From: Thermococcus sp.
Lineage (GTDB): Archaea; Methanobacteriota_B; Thermococci; Thermococcales; Thermococcaceae
Direction: 5' to 3'
DNA length: 64,000 bases
Assembly: GCF_027012695.1 (NCBI RefSeq)
Contig: NZ_JALUYR010000047.1
Span: 16,212 to 80,211 of the forward strand
In this document: positions 26,774 through 35,924 of the stretch, piece by piece
How positions within the stretch are numbered: the first letter of the stretch is position 1
How the letters are laid out: each line of letters starts with the position of its first letter
The notes under the pieces: model-generated
Told to the model about the DNA's origin: nothing
Seen by the model: the letters and a program-made list of their open reading frames with translations, nothing else
Databases searched by the model: none
Translations under genes and position numbers: made by a program

Positions 26774-28167
26774 TCCCGATCCCCCTTGCCGTTGCCTTCC
26801 TTCTTGGTACCCTCACCTTTCCACCCTGGGATACGCTCACGTACGATGGCGCGCTCTATATAGACATCGCCAGGAACCTTGCCGTCAATCCAACCAACTT
26901 CACCTACCAGGGGGTCTACGTGATGTACCGTCCACCGCTCTACCCCTACACCCTTTCCGCTTTCTACCGCTTTATCCATGCTCCCCTGGACCAGTTAACG
27001 GTCGCGAGGCTCGTCTCCCTCCTGGCCTTTTCCCTGACGGCTTCCCTGGTCTTCCTCCTCGCCCGGGAGCTCTTGGAAGACGATGAAGGAGCCCTCCTAG
27101 CGAGTCTGTTCTACATCTTCAACGCCCTGGCCTTCACCATGGGAACCAGGGAACTGGTTCACAGCGAATTTACGCTCTTCTACACCCTCGCGATTTATCT
27201 CCTCTACACGGGAAGAAAAAGGGGAAATCCCACAAGGATTTACCTGGCCTTCGTCTCAGCCGGCCTAGCAATACTGACGCGCTACACTGGACTCTCCCTA
27301 ATAGCGGTCTTTATCGCCTACCTCTGGTTCACGGAGTGCTGGGACTGGGCCAGAAAGAGGGAATACTGGGTTGGCTTTGCCCTGCTCCTCCTGACCCTGA
27401 GCCCATGGCTGTACCTGGGCCATCTTCACTACGGTGGAGCCCTGAAGCCCTTTGAAATAGCGAGCAGGACCGTTACAGCAGACAGGCCCGTTTCGGTCTC
27501 AGATTACTTCAAACTGCTTCGCAGAGATATGGGCGCGGTTCTTCTCCTCCTCACCGCCTTGGGCATCCTCGGACAGAAGAAGAACATGAAGGGCTGGCTT
27601 CTCCTGAGCTGGTTTTTTGTGGGTCTGATGGGTATCCTGACGGTCACCCATAAGGAAACGCGCTTCATAACGTTCCTTGCCCCGGTCATGGGAATACTGG
27701 CCGTTGAAGGAGTTTCGCTAATGGTAGACTGGGTTGAGAAAGTCCTTGAACTCGCTGGAAGGCCGGTAGAATCATGGAAAAAGGCCGTCACAATAGGCAT
27801 CGCCCTTCTCCTCCTCGTTCCGGTGGGTAGGAGCGCCTTTGCCCTGAAGGAGAAGTGGGACGTAACGGGTAAGTACGACTCCCACGTGCTAAGGTATGCG
27901 AGCGAGCATTATCCGGGCGAAAAGCTCCTCGTGTCCCCCTACCTCTACACGATGGCGGGGTTCTACTATCCCGGCGCAAGGGTTGAGATGATACTCCGCC
28001 GGGAAGACGTCCAGAGGAAGATAAGCGAAGCCTACTACGACGTGATAATCCACAAGGAGCCAAACACATACCTTAACATCATAACGAGTGGGAACTACAA
28101 GCTCGTCAAGGAGTTTTACAACGGGAAGTTCAAAATCTTTATAAGGAAGAACCTCGGGGCGAATTAG
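26755..28167 (+). CDS. GT39/ArnT-like membrane glycosyltransferase
   Basis: A 470-residue integral membrane protein resembling dolichyl-phosphate-sugar-dependent transferases of the GT-C fold. It has an early acidic loop motif (TYDGALYIDIARNL, then YRPPLYPYTLS), many hydrophobic segments to about residue 370 and a soluble C-terminal domain. Such enzymes move a sugar from a lipid carrier to a protein or glycan outside the membrane. The start is GTG at 26755 with GGAGGTGG upstream. It is last in the cluster, fitting surface-glycan assembly. Confidence 0.8.
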   Translation: MGRKWLIPIPLAVAFLLGTLTFPPWDTLTYDGALYIDIARNLAVNPTNFTYQGVYVMYRPPLYPYTLSAFYRFIHAPLDQLTVARLVSLLAFSLTASLVFLLARELLEDDEGALLASLFYIFNALAFTMGTRELVHSEFTLFYTLAIYLLYTGRKRGNPTRIYLAFVSAGLAILTRYTGLSLIAVFIAYLWFTECWDWARKREYWVGFALLLLTLSPWLYLGHLHYGGALKPFEIASRTVTADRPVSVSDYFKLLRRDMGAVLLLLTALGILGQKKNMKGWLLLSWFFVGLMGILTVTHKETRFITFLAPVMGILAVEGVSLMVDWVEKVLELAGRPVESWKKAVTIGIALLLLVPVGRSAFALKEKWDVTGKYDSHVLRYASEHYPGEKLLVSPYLYTMAGFYYPGARVEMILRREDVQRKISEAYYDVIIHKEPNTYLNIITSGNYKLVKEFYNGKFKIFIRKNLGAN

Positions 28168-28239
28168 GGCGCCCTATTTTCAAATGGACACATCCCCTCT
28201 CCTTTTCAATCATATACACTGACGAACAGGCCTGGATAG

Positions 28240-28299
28240 TTAATTTTAAAAATGACCGCTCGATATATCACCCGCAGTAATTAAACGGAGGGAATCGCC
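28240..28299 (+). promoter_or_regulatory. ppsA promoter and leader
   Basis: A TATA element lies in AATTTTAAAAATG (28241-28253), giving an expected start of transcription near 28277. TATCAC at 28266-28271, then 5 nt, then GTAATT gives four of six matches to the second half of the Thermococcales glycolytic motif (TATCAC-N5-GTGATA). Ribosome site CGGAGGG at 28285-28291. Confidence 0.5.
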
Positions 28300-30651
28300 A
28301 TGAGCGAGTACAGGTTTATAAAGTGGTTTGAGGAGCTCAGCAAGGAAGACGTCCCCCTCGTTGGGGGAAAGGGCGCGAACCTCGGTGAGCTCACAAGGGC
28401 CGGAATCCCGGTTCCGCCCGGGTTCTGCGTTACCGCGGAGGCTTACAAGTACTTCGTCGAGAACGTCCGCGTTGAGGATGGGAGAACGCTCCAGGAGTGG
28501 ATTATGGACATCATCAGCAAGACCAACGTTGATGACTCAAAGCAGCTCCAGGAGAACACTGCCAAGATCAGGGAGAAGATAATCTCCCTTCCGATGCCCG
28601 AGGAGATCGCCAGTGAGATCGAGGATGCCTACAAGAAGCTCAGCCAGAGGTTCGGCAAGGACGCGGTTTACGTCGCCGTCCGCTCTTCTGCTACCGCTGA
28701 AGACCTTCCCGAGGCTTCCTTTGCCGGCCAGCAGGAGACCTACTTGGATGTTTACGGCGTTGAAGACGTCATAGACAAGGTCAAGAAGTGCTGGGCCTCA
28801 CTCTGGACTGCCAGAGCTACCTTCTACCGGGCCAAGCAGGGCTTCGACCACAGCAAGGTCTACCTCTCGGCGGTTGTGCAGAAGATGGTCAACAGCGAGA
28901 AGAGCGGTGTCATGTTTACAGCGAACCCGGTCACCAACGATAGGAACGAGATAATGATCAACGCCAGCTGGGGCCTCGGTGAGGCCGTCGTCAGCGGTGC
29001 CGTTACTCCCGATGAGTACATCGTTGAGAAGGGCACCTGGAAGATAAAGGAGAAGTTCATCGCCAAGAAGGAGGTTATGGTGGTCAGGAACCCTGAGACC
29101 GGCAAGGGAACCGTTCTCGTCAGGGTTGCAGACTACCTCGGCCCGGAGTACGTCGAGAAGCAGGTTCTCACTGACGATCAGATAATCGAGGTAGCCAAGA
29201 TGGGAGCAAAGATAGAGGATCACTACGGCTGGCCGCAGGACATCGAGTGGGCCTACGACAAGGACGACGGCAAGCTCTACATCGTTCAGTCAAGGCCGAT
29301 AACCACCCTCAAGGAGGAGGCAAAGGCTGAGGAGGCCGCCGAGGTTGAGGAGGCGGAGGTCATCCTCAAGGGACTCGGTGCCTCGCCGGGCATCGGCGCC
29401 GGTAGGGTTGTGGTTATCTTCGACGCCAGCGAGATCGACAAGGTCAAGGAAGGCGACGTTCTGGTCACAACTATGACCAACCCGGACATGGTTCCGGCAA
29501 TGAAGAGGGCCTCAGCGATCATCACCGACGAGGGCGGAAGGACCAGCCACGCCGCTATCGTTAGTAGAGAACTCGGCATTCCAGCGGTTGTCGGAACCAA
29601 GGTCGCAACCAAGGTCCTCAAGACCGGCGACTACGTCACCGTTGACGGAACCAGGGGTGTCGTTTACAAGGGCATAGTCAAGAGCCTCGTCGAGAAGAAG
29701 GAGGAAGAGAAGGCCGGCGGACAGGTCGTCGTTGCAGGCGCCCCGCTCGTCACCGCCACCAAGGTCAAGGTCAACGTCTCAATGCCGGAAGTGGCTGAGA
29801 GAGCTGCAGCAACCGGTGCCGACGGTGTTGGACTGCTCCGCGCTGAGCACATGATACTCAGCATCGGCCAGCACCCGGTCAAGTTCATCAAGGAAGGTAA
29901 GGAGGAGGAGCTTGTAGAGAAGCTCGCCGACGGAATAAGGACCGTTGCCTCTGCCTTCTATCCGAGGCCGGTCTGGTACAGGACGCTTGATGCTCCTACC
30001 AACGAGTTCAAGGAGATGCCGGGTGGAGAGGACGAGCCGGACGAGAGGAACCCGATGCTCGGCTGGAGAGGAATCAGAAGGAGCCTTGACCAGGTCGAGC
30101 TCCTCAAGGCAGAGTTCAAGGCCATCAAGAAGGTTGTCGAGGAGGGCTACGACAACATCGGTGTCATGCTCCCGCTGGTAGCCAACCCCGACCAGATAAG
30201 GAAGGCCAAGGAGATAGCCCGCTCAGTCGGCCTCGAGCCGCACAAGGACGTCGAGTGGGGCATCATGATCGAGGTCCCGGCGGCTGCGCTAATCATCGAG
30301 GACCTCATCAAGGAGGGACTTGACTTCGTCAGCTTCGGTACCAACGACCTCACCCAGTACACACTGGCAATCGACAGGGACAACGACAGGATTGCCTACC
30401 TCTACGACGAGAAGCACCCGGCCGTGCTCAAGCTCATCGAGAACGTCATCAAGGTTGCCAAGAAGTACGGCGTCGAGACCAGCATCTGCGGACAGGCGGG
30501 CAGTGACCCGAAGATGGCGAAGATACTCGTCAGGCTCGGAATTGACAGCATCTCAGCGAACCCCGATGCCGTCGAGCTCATCAGGAAGACCGTCGCCCAG
30601 GAAGAGCAGAAGATCATCCTCGAGGCTGCTCGCAAGAGGCTCTTCGAGTGA
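28300..30651 (+). CDS. ppsA: Phosphoenolpyruvate synthase
   Basis: A 783-residue enzyme interconverting pyruvate + ATP and PEP + AMP + Pi. Domains in order: N-terminal ATP-grasp, the phosphohistidine swivelling domain with GGRTSHAAIVSRELG (catalytic His about 417), and the C-terminal PEP-binding barrel with SICGQAGSDP (catalytic Cys about 730). In Thermococcus the enzyme is important in the modified glycolysis as well as gluconeogenesis. Strong codon regularity suggests high expression. Promoter: TTTTAAAAATG near 28243-28253 and ribosome site CGGAGGG. A T-rich stretch follows the stop. Confidence 0.97.
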   Translation: MSEYRFIKWFEELSKEDVPLVGGKGANLGELTRAGIPVPPGFCVTAEAYKYFVENVRVEDGRTLQEWIMDIISKTNVDDSKQLQENTAKIREKIISLPMPEEIASEIEDAYKKLSQRFGKDAVYVAVRSSATAEDLPEASFAGQQETYLDVYGVEDVIDKVKKCWASLWTARATFYRAKQGFDHSKVYLSAVVQKMVNSEKSGVMFTANPVTNDRNEIMINASWGLGEAVVSGAVTPDEYIVEKGTWKIKEKFIAKKEVMVVRNPETGKGTVLVRVADYLGPEYVEKQVLTDDQIIEVAKMGAKIEDHYGWPQDIEWAYDKDDGKLYIVQSRPITTLKEEAKAEEAAEVEEAEVILKGLGASPGIGAGRVVVIFDASEIDKVKEGDVLVTTMTNPDMVPAMKRASAIITDEGGRTSHAAIVSRELGIPAVVGTKVATKVLKTGDYVTVDGTRGVVYKGIVKSLVEKKEEEKAGGQVVVAGAPLVTATKVKVNVSMPEVAERAAATGADGVGLLRAEHMILSIGQHPVKFIKEGKEEELVEKLADGIRTVASAFYPRPVWYRTLDAPTNEFKEMPGGEDEPDERNPMLGWRGIRRSLDQVELLKAEFKAIKKVVEEGYDNIGVMLPLVANPDQIRKAKEIARSVGLEPHKDVEWGIMIEVPAAALIIEDLIKEGLDFVSFGTNDLTQYTLAIDRDNDRIAYLYDEKHPAVLKLIENVIKVAKKYGVETSICGQAGSDPKMAKILVRLGIDSISANPDAVELIRKTVAQEEQKIILEAARKRLFE

Positions 30652-30653
30652 AG

Positions 30654-30690
30654 CCTTTTCGGCTTCCTCTTTTCTACTTCGTTTTCTCCG
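30654..30690 (+). terminator. Pyrimidine-rich terminator after ppsA
   Basis: Several T runs follow the stop directly (CCTTTTCGG, TCTTTTCT, CGTTTTCTCC), the usual form of intrinsic termination in Thermococcales. Confidence 0.5.
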
Positions 30691-30734
30691 CTTATGTGAC
30701 ACAACTCATTAAGGCTGGCCCTTCCATTCACCCC

Positions 30735-30769
30735 AAGCTTTTTATACCAACGTTTCGACAGCCATCTCA
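30735..30769 (+). promoter_or_regulatory. Promoter of the first MATE gene
   Basis: AAGCTTTTTATA (30735-30746) carries the TATA box; CGTTTCGA follows at 30751-30758. The ATG at 30770 is about 27 nt from TATA, so the message is probably leaderless. The element is repeated nearly exactly before the second MATE gene (33012-33035). Confidence 0.6.
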
Positions 30770-32167
30770 ATGAAGCGAGTCGAAGCGATGCGCGAGCAGA
30801 TCCTCAGCGGACCGATGGTTAAGACACTCCTCCTGTTAGCGTATCCCCTCATTATAAACCGTCTCGTTCAGGTCCTCTACAACCTGACCGACACCTACTG
30901 GCTTGGCAAACTTGGAAGGGAGGAATTGGCCGCTCCCGGAACGGCCTGGCCCCTCGTCTGGTTCTTCATGAGCATGGGGATGGGTTTTGCAACGGCAGGC
31001 TTTGCCTTCGTTAGCCAGTACGTCGGGGCGGGGAAGTACGGGAAAGCCAACAGGGCGGCTGGAGCGCTCTACTCGCTCATGACCTTCTTCGCAATTGGCG
31101 TCGGGGTATTTGGTGTTATCTCGGCTCCCTATCTCCTCAGGTTCATGAACGTGAGCGATACGGTTTACCCCCACGCCCTGGCCTACACCCGGGTTATCTT
31201 TGCAGGGATACCCTTCTCCTTTACCCTCTTCGCCTTCAACTTCCTCCTTAGGGCTATAGGGGACACTAAGACGCCGGTCAAGATAAACATAGCGACGGTT
31301 CTGCTTAACCTCGTCCTCGATCCCTTCCTGATCTTTGGCTGGGGTCCGTTCCCCGAGATGGGTGTCGTCGGAGCGGCGGTTGCGACGATGTTCTCCAACA
31401 GCCTGGGCTCGGCCATCGGCGGCTACCTTCTCTTCAGGGGCAGGGTGGGGATTCACCTGACACCCGAGGCCCTCAAACCCGATTGGCCCTTCTACCGTCG
31501 GATCTTTCGCGTTGGGATCCCCTCGAGTGTGGGCTCATCAACGACGGCCCTTGGCTTCGTAATCCTCACCAGGATAATCTTCACCCTCGGGGCGCGGTAC
31601 GGTGATCCCGACGTGGCCTTTGCCACGTACTCCATAACCAATCGCCTTACAAACTTCATGTTCGCCTTCTCCGACGGGATAAGCATGGCAATGGGCACGA
31701 TGGTTGGGCAGGCGATAGGGGCGGGGCTCTATGATCGGGCAAGGGCAATCGCCGAGAGGACAATGGCAATAAACTTCACGATCCTCGGCGCTGGAACGCT
31801 TCTCTTTGCCCTCTTCCGCGTTGAGATATTCAGCTTCTTCATCAACGACCCCGCCATAATAGCGGAAAGCGCCAAGGTGGTGAAGTACTTCTCGGCCTCG
31901 CTACCCTTCTTCGGCATCTTCTCTGCGGTGAACAACGTCTTCCAGAGCGCGGGGCACACGAAGAAGAGCATGCTCCTCAGCATGTTCCGGCTCTGGGGAC
32001 TCAGACTGCCCCTCAGCTACGGTCTTGGCGTTCTGATGAGGGACACGGCGGGCATATGGCTGGGCATGGGGCTGAGCAACGTCCTGGGAGCTTTAGTTGC
32101 CCTCGCCTGGTTCCTGCGCGGCAGCTGGATGGTGGGCATAATCGAGGGGCACTCCGGAAAAGGGTAA
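30770..32167 (+). CDS. MATE-family multidrug/cation efflux transporter
   Basis: A 465-residue protein with twelve hydrophobic segments in two related halves, as in MatE (NorM/DinF-like) exporters. Family-typical phrases include YNLTDTYWLGKLGREELAAPG near TM1-2 and GHTKKSMLLSMFRLWGLRLPLSYGLG near TM10-11. It exports organic cations or drugs using Na+ or H+; the substrate is unknown. It is highly similar to the gene at 33052, with the same N-terminal MREQIL motif. Confidence 0.92.
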   Translation: MKRVEAMREQILSGPMVKTLLLLAYPLIINRLVQVLYNLTDTYWLGKLGREELAAPGTAWPLVWFFMSMGMGFATAGFAFVSQYVGAGKYGKANRAAGALYSLMTFFAIGVGVFGVISAPYLLRFMNVSDTVYPHALAYTRVIFAGIPFSFTLFAFNFLLRAIGDTKTPVKINIATVLLNLVLDPFLIFGWGPFPEMGVVGAAVATMFSNSLGSAIGGYLLFRGRVGIHLTPEALKPDWPFYRRIFRVGIPSSVGSSTTALGFVILTRIIFTLGARYGDPDVAFATYSITNRLTNFMFAFSDGISMAMGTMVGQAIGAGLYDRARAIAERTMAINFTILGAGTLLFALFRVEIFSFFINDPAIIAESAKVVKYFSASLPFFGIFSAVNNVFQSAGHTKKSMLLSMFRLWGLRLPLSYGLGVLMRDTAGIWLGMGLSNVLGALVALAWFLRGSWMVGIIEGHSGKG

Positions 32168-32209
32168 GTCTTTTATACTGGTGGCGTTAACCTCTCACAG
32201 GTGCCACCG

Positions 32210-33013
32210 ATGAAACGCTGGATCCTCCTGTCGGTGATCCTCCTTCTCCTCCTTCTGCCGATCGGTACCTTCCACAGGGGAGAAACATCCGTTCCCGGGG
32301 AAGATTCTCCCAAGGCTCCGGGATCCCTCCACAGGGTAAAAACCGACTTTCGTCACGAAAGGCCAACGGTTCTGGTCCACGACGTCACGCCCTACTACTT
32401 CGAGGAGATACGCGAGATAATCGGAGTGCTCGACGAATACAACTATTCGAACTCCACGATTCTCTTCGTCATTCCCGTTTTCGACACCACCCACTACGGG
32501 GACGAATGGGATCTGAGGAAGCACCCGGATTTCATTAGATACCTCAACGAGCTCCGTGGAAGGGGCTACCGGATAGAGCTTCACGGCTACGCCCACACCT
32601 ACCATGAGTTTAACTGTTCCTACGAACTCGCCAGCGGGAAGCTCGACAAAGCCATTTCCCTGATGACATCGCTGGGCTTCAAAAACCTGAGCCTCTTCCT
32701 ACCACCCGCCTGGGCCATCAACAACGAGTCCCTGCGGGCGATCCTTGAACACAACCTGACGGTCATAATGGTCGATTACATGATACTTCCAAAGGGGAGC
32801 AGGGTGAGGATAGTGAACAGAGAGTACACCTGGTACATTAACGAGAGCCAGGTTCCGGACAGGCTGCGCGTTGCGTTACACGACTACAGGATGGCCTCAA
32901 GGGAGGGGGTGCCCTTCTGCCTCTCCGTTCATCCCGGGGTCGTCAACTACGGGGGCGGACTTGACTTCCTGAGGAAGTTCTTGGAGGAGGTTGGGACGCC
33001 GGGGAGGTCATAA
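32210..33013 (+). CDS. DUF2334-type polysaccharide-deacetylase-fold protein, secreted or anchored
   Basis: A 267-residue protein with an N-terminal hydrophobic helix (residues 4-20). The catalytic-like domain has VLVHDVTPYYFEEI, RIELHGYAHTYHEF (an HxxxH-type metal site) and LSVHPGVVNYGG near the end. These match the NodB/DUF2334 family, which removes acyl groups from extracellular carbohydrates or has lost activity. ATG at 32210 follows AGGTG; a TATA box CTTTTATACTGG lies at 32170-32181. It sits between two MATE paralogues with its own promoter. Confidence 0.8.
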   Translation: MKRWILLSVILLLLLLPIGTFHRGETSVPGEDSPKAPGSLHRVKTDFRHERPTVLVHDVTPYYFEEIREIIGVLDEYNYSNSTILFVIPVFDTTHYGDEWDLRKHPDFIRYLNELRGRGYRIELHGYAHTYHEFNCSYELASGKLDKAISLMTSLGFKNLSLFLPPAWAINNESLRAILEHNLTVIMVDYMILPKGSRVRIVNREYTWYINESQVPDRLRVALHDYRMASREGVPFCLSVHPGVVNYGGGLDFLRKFLEEVGTPGRS

Positions 33014-33052
33014 GCTTTTTATATCAGCGTTTCGATTGCTGTCTGATCGAAA
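33012..33052 (+). promoter_or_regulatory. Promoter of the second MATE gene with inverted repeat
   Basis: AAGCTTTTTATA (33012-33023) is identical to the first MATE promoter, and CGTTTCGA (33028-33035) is also shared. Here TTTCGA (33030-33035) and TCGAAA (33047-33052) form a 6-bp inverted repeat with an 11-nt spacer ending on the A of the start codon. It covers the likely transcription start and is a good repressor-site candidate. Confidence 0.5.
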
Positions 33053-34482
33053 TGAATGGCGAGAAAATCCAGAGGATGCGGGAGCAAATACTCCACGGGC
33101 CTATCGAGAAGACCCTGCTCGTTCTCGCGGGCCCCCTCATCGTCAACAATCTCGTCCAGGTCGTTTACAACATAACGGACACCTACTGGCTCGGTAAACT
33201 CGGAAGGGAGGCACTATCCGCCCCCGGTACCGTGTGGCCGATAATAGGAACGCTCATGGCCCTCGGCATGGGGTTTGCAACGGCGGGCTTCGCCTTCGTG
33301 GGCCAGTACATCGGGGCGGGAGAATACGGGAAGGCCAGTAGATCCGCCGGGGCCCTCTACTCGCTCATGCTGCTCTTCTCCGTGGCAACGGCGATGGTGG
33401 CTCTCCTAGTACTTCCCCTTGCGCTCCGCTTCATGCGGGTCAGCGACAACGTCTACCCCTACGCCCTCACCTACGCGGCGATAGTCTTCCTCGGGCTGCC
33501 CTTCAGCTTTGCCTTCATGTCCTTCTCCGCCCTGATGCGCGCCGCGGGGGATACCAGAACACCGGTTAAGATAACCCTTCTCACCGTGACGATAAACACA
33601 ATCCTGGACCCCTTCCTCATTTTCGGCTGGATGGGATTTTCCGGGATGGGGGTGGCCGGAGCTGCCCTTTCCACGGTGGTCTCGAACATCGTAGGTGCCC
33701 TCACAGGTTTCTACCTGATGTTCCGGGGTAAGGTAGGAGTCCATCTAACCTGGCAAAATCTGAGGCCCGACAGGGAATTCTACGGGAAAATCTTCCGCGT
33801 TGGCCTGCCTTCAAGCATCGGTCAGTCCGCCAACAGCTTCGGCTTCATCGTCCTCACTAGAATAATCTTCGGCTTTGGGGATGTTACATACGCGGCATAT
33901 GTCATAACGACCAGGCTGGTCAACTTCCTGACGAGCATCTCCAGGGGAATAACCATGGCGATGGGAACGATGATAGCTCAGAACGTCGGGGCCGGGAACT
34001 ACGGGAGGGCTAAGGGAATCGCGGAGCGGACGATGGCCGTGAACTTCGCCATAGCAACCCTTGCGGTTGTTGTAATAGCACTCCTCCGCGAGGATGTCTT
34101 TCGTTTCTTCCTCAACGATCCTGCGGTGATAGGGGAGAGCGGGGTGGTTCTAAAGTACTTCCTGATATCCGTGCCATTTTTCAACGGCATATTCATGGTT
34201 GTGAACAGGACCTTCAGCGCAGCGGGTCATACTAAGAAGAGCATGCTTCTCGGGATATTTCGCCTGTGGGGGCTTAGAATACCCCTGAGCTACGCCTTCG
34301 GTTACGTTGGAGCCATAACCATCCTCGGTCTTACCATACCGCTCGCGAGCCTCTTCGACTTCACGAGCAGGGGGGTTTTCTTCGGGATGGGGTTGAGCAA
34401 TTTCATAGCCGCGATGATTGCGCTGGCCTGGTTCCTGCGCGGCAGCTGGATGAGGCGCATCATAGATGAGTCAAAAGGATAA
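33052..34482 (+). CDS. MATE-family multidrug/cation efflux transporter, paralogue of the 30770 gene
   Basis: A 476-residue, twelve-helix exporter closely related to the gene at 30770 (YNITDTYWLGKLGREALSAPG and GHTKKSMLLGIFRLWGLRIPLSYAFG). It is slightly longer because of an inserted hydrophobic stretch near residues 415-435. The pair shares promoter sequence, so a duplication of gene plus promoter is likely. Substrate unknown. Confidence 0.92.
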   Translation: MNGEKIQRMREQILHGPIEKTLLVLAGPLIVNNLVQVVYNITDTYWLGKLGREALSAPGTVWPIIGTLMALGMGFATAGFAFVGQYIGAGEYGKASRSAGALYSLMLLFSVATAMVALLVLPLALRFMRVSDNVYPYALTYAAIVFLGLPFSFAFMSFSALMRAAGDTRTPVKITLLTVTINTILDPFLIFGWMGFSGMGVAGAALSTVVSNIVGALTGFYLMFRGKVGVHLTWQNLRPDREFYGKIFRVGLPSSIGQSANSFGFIVLTRIIFGFGDVTYAAYVITTRLVNFLTSISRGITMAMGTMIAQNVGAGNYGRAKGIAERTMAVNFAIATLAVVVIALLREDVFRFFLNDPAVIGESGVVLKYFLISVPFFNGIFMVVNRTFSAAGHTKKSMLLGIFRLWGLRIPLSYAFGYVGAITILGLTIPLASLFDFTSRGVFFGMGLSNFIAAMIALAWFLRGSWMRRIIDESKG

Positions 34483-34551
34483 CCGGTCGCCCCACAAATC
34501 GTCAGGCGGAAATCTAATAAACCAGGTACCGAAGGTTCGCCGGTGAGGTCT

Positions 34552-35220
34552 GTGAAGAGGGACGAACGCTGGAAGGGTGTCTACTCCTTCGAGGACAGCC
34601 CCTTCATCATGGAGATTCTGACCGAATTGAGAGACGAAAAAACCGGACCGATAGCCTTTAGGAAGGGTCTCGTGAGACTCGGTCGCTACATGGCCTACGA
34701 ACTGACCAAAACGATGGATGTGGAGAAAGTCCGGGTGAAAACGCCCCTCGAGGAGACGAAGGGGATGATCATAAAGGACCGGCGCAACGTGGTAATAATA
34801 ACCGTCCTCCGCGCGGCAATACCGTTGATGGAAGGTTTGATAAAGGTCCTCGAGCATGCGCGCGTTGGTATCGTCTCGGCATCGCGCGGAAAGGCACCGA
34901 AGTTCGAGATAGAGATGAAGTACGTTAAGGTTCCGCAGGTGAAGGCAGAGGATACGGTCATCGTGGCTGACCCGATGATAGCGACCGGTTCGACGCTCAT
35001 CAGGGTTCTCGACGAGGTCAAGCGCTACGGGAAGCCGAAGAGGCTCGTTGTCCTCGGCGTTCTCGCGGCCCCGGAGGGGATAAGCAGAATAAAGGAGGCA
35101 CATCCGGACGTTGAGATTTTCGTGGCGGCCATAGACAGGGAGCTCAACGAGAAGGGCTACATTCTGCCGGGTCTTGGGGACGCTGGAGACAGGGCCTTCG
35201 GGGAACCGGTGCGACCCTGA
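34552..35220 (+). CDS. upp: Uracil phosphoribosyltransferase
   Basis: A 222-residue enzyme converting uracil and PRPP to UMP (pyrimidine salvage). The PRPP loop [15 protein letters not shown] lies around residues 143-157 and the uracil-binding C-terminal segment [15 protein letters not shown] is complete. I use the GTG at 34552 ([16 protein letters not shown]); GGTGAGG lies immediately before it, and the alternative GTG at 34543 is part of that site. Confidence 0.95.
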   Translation: MKRDERWKGVYSFEDSPFIMEILTELRDEKTGPIAFRKGLVRLGRYMAYELTKTMDVEKVRVKTPLEETKGMIIKDRRNVVIITVLRAAIPLMEGLIKVLEHARVGIVSASRGKAPKFEIEMKYVKVPQVKAEDTVIVADPMIATGSTLIRVLDEVKRYGKPKRLVVLGVLAAPEGISRIKEAHPDVEIFVAAIDRELNEKGYILPGLGDAGDRAFGEPVRP

Positions 35221-35314
35221 TTCTCCTTTATTGATTTTACCCCCTTCCTGGGATTACTCCGGCCTGTCAGGGGTTGAGCGGCAAAGTCTAAACTGTCCAA
35301 TTCACAGGGCTTTC

Positions 35315-35369
35315 AGGCTAAAAATTTATAAAGTATCTTGGGTGTTCCCGTCATGGTGAACTGTCCGGC
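35315..35369 (+). promoter_or_regulatory. tRNA-Leu promoter
   Basis: AAAAATTTATAAAG (about 35320-35333) is a strong BRE/TATA element about 40 nt upstream of the mature tRNA 5' end. Confidence 0.6.
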
Positions 35370-35457
35370 GCGGGGGTTGCCGAGCCTGGTCAAAGGCGGT
35401 GGACTCAAGATCCACTCCCGCAGGGGTTCCGGGGTTCAAATCCCCGCCCCCGCACCA
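35370..35457 (+). tRNA. tRNA-Leu (anticodon CAA)
   Basis: The acceptor arm GCGGGGG pairs with CCCCCGC; discriminator A and encoded CCA (35455-35457) follow. The anticodon stem GTGGA/TCCAC encloses the loop CTCAAGA, giving anticodon CAA (codon UUG). The long variable arm (CTCCCGCAGGGGTT) marks a class II tRNA. T-arm CGGGG-TTCAAAT-CCCCG. No intron. Confidence 0.95.
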
Positions 35458-35608
35458 TTCAGCCCTTTCTGACGAAAGCGCTGGCGGAATATTGCTGACT
35501 GTTTCTTAGGTCATATATAACTCGGATTTCCATCTTAGGAAGTGCAAAGTTCGATTGGTGAAGTTGAGAAAGCCCGTGGGATAAGGTTTATAAGACGGCC
35601 TCCCAACG
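35458..35608. other. Intergenic region between tRNA-Leu and the DUF357 gene
   Basis: Two TATA-like elements are present. CATATATAAC near 35510 has no gene at the expected distance. GGTTTATAAGAC near 35586 is about 24 nt before the ATG at 35609, suggesting a leaderless message. No tRNA or box C/D pattern is convincing here. Confidence 0.4.
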
Positions 35609-35914
35609 ATGGCTGAGGCGAGACCGGTGGGACGAGAGATAACCGAGGAAAAGCTCCTGAAGTATTTTAAAATAACTGAAGAGGCCCTTAAAACCCTCGA
35701 AGTTGCCGTTCACGAGAAAAGCCTCCTCTGGGTTGCCGCTCAGGATTTTCTGACCATGGCCAAGAGCTATTTTGAGGACGCAAAATACTACTACGGGAAA
35801 GGTGACTACGTGACCGCTTTTGCTGCCCTGAACTACGCCCATGGCTTCATTGATGCAGGCGTAAGACTCGGGGTTTTCAGGGGAGAGGATGACAGACTCT
35901 TTGCCTTCGGCTGA
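35609..35914 (+). CDS. DUF357 family protein
   Basis: A 101-residue helical protein. [35 protein letters not shown] is the conserved DUF357 block of Thermococcales and other archaea. Function unknown; the fold suggests a helical bundle. It ends 11 nt before the ATG of the UPF0212 gene, so the two are probably co-transcribed. Confidence 0.85.
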   Translation: MAEARPVGREITEEKLLKYFKITEEALKTLEVAVHEKSLLWVAAQDFLTMAKSYFEDAKYYYGKGDYVTAFAALNYAHGFIDAGVRLGVFRGEDDRLFAFG

Positions 35915-35924
35915 GGTGAGGACC

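Noticed and set aside
35500..35580. A small RNA gene driven by the orphan TATA near 35510
   Set aside because: No box C/D pair, stable hairpin or terminator could be recognised by eye; the TATA alone is not enough.
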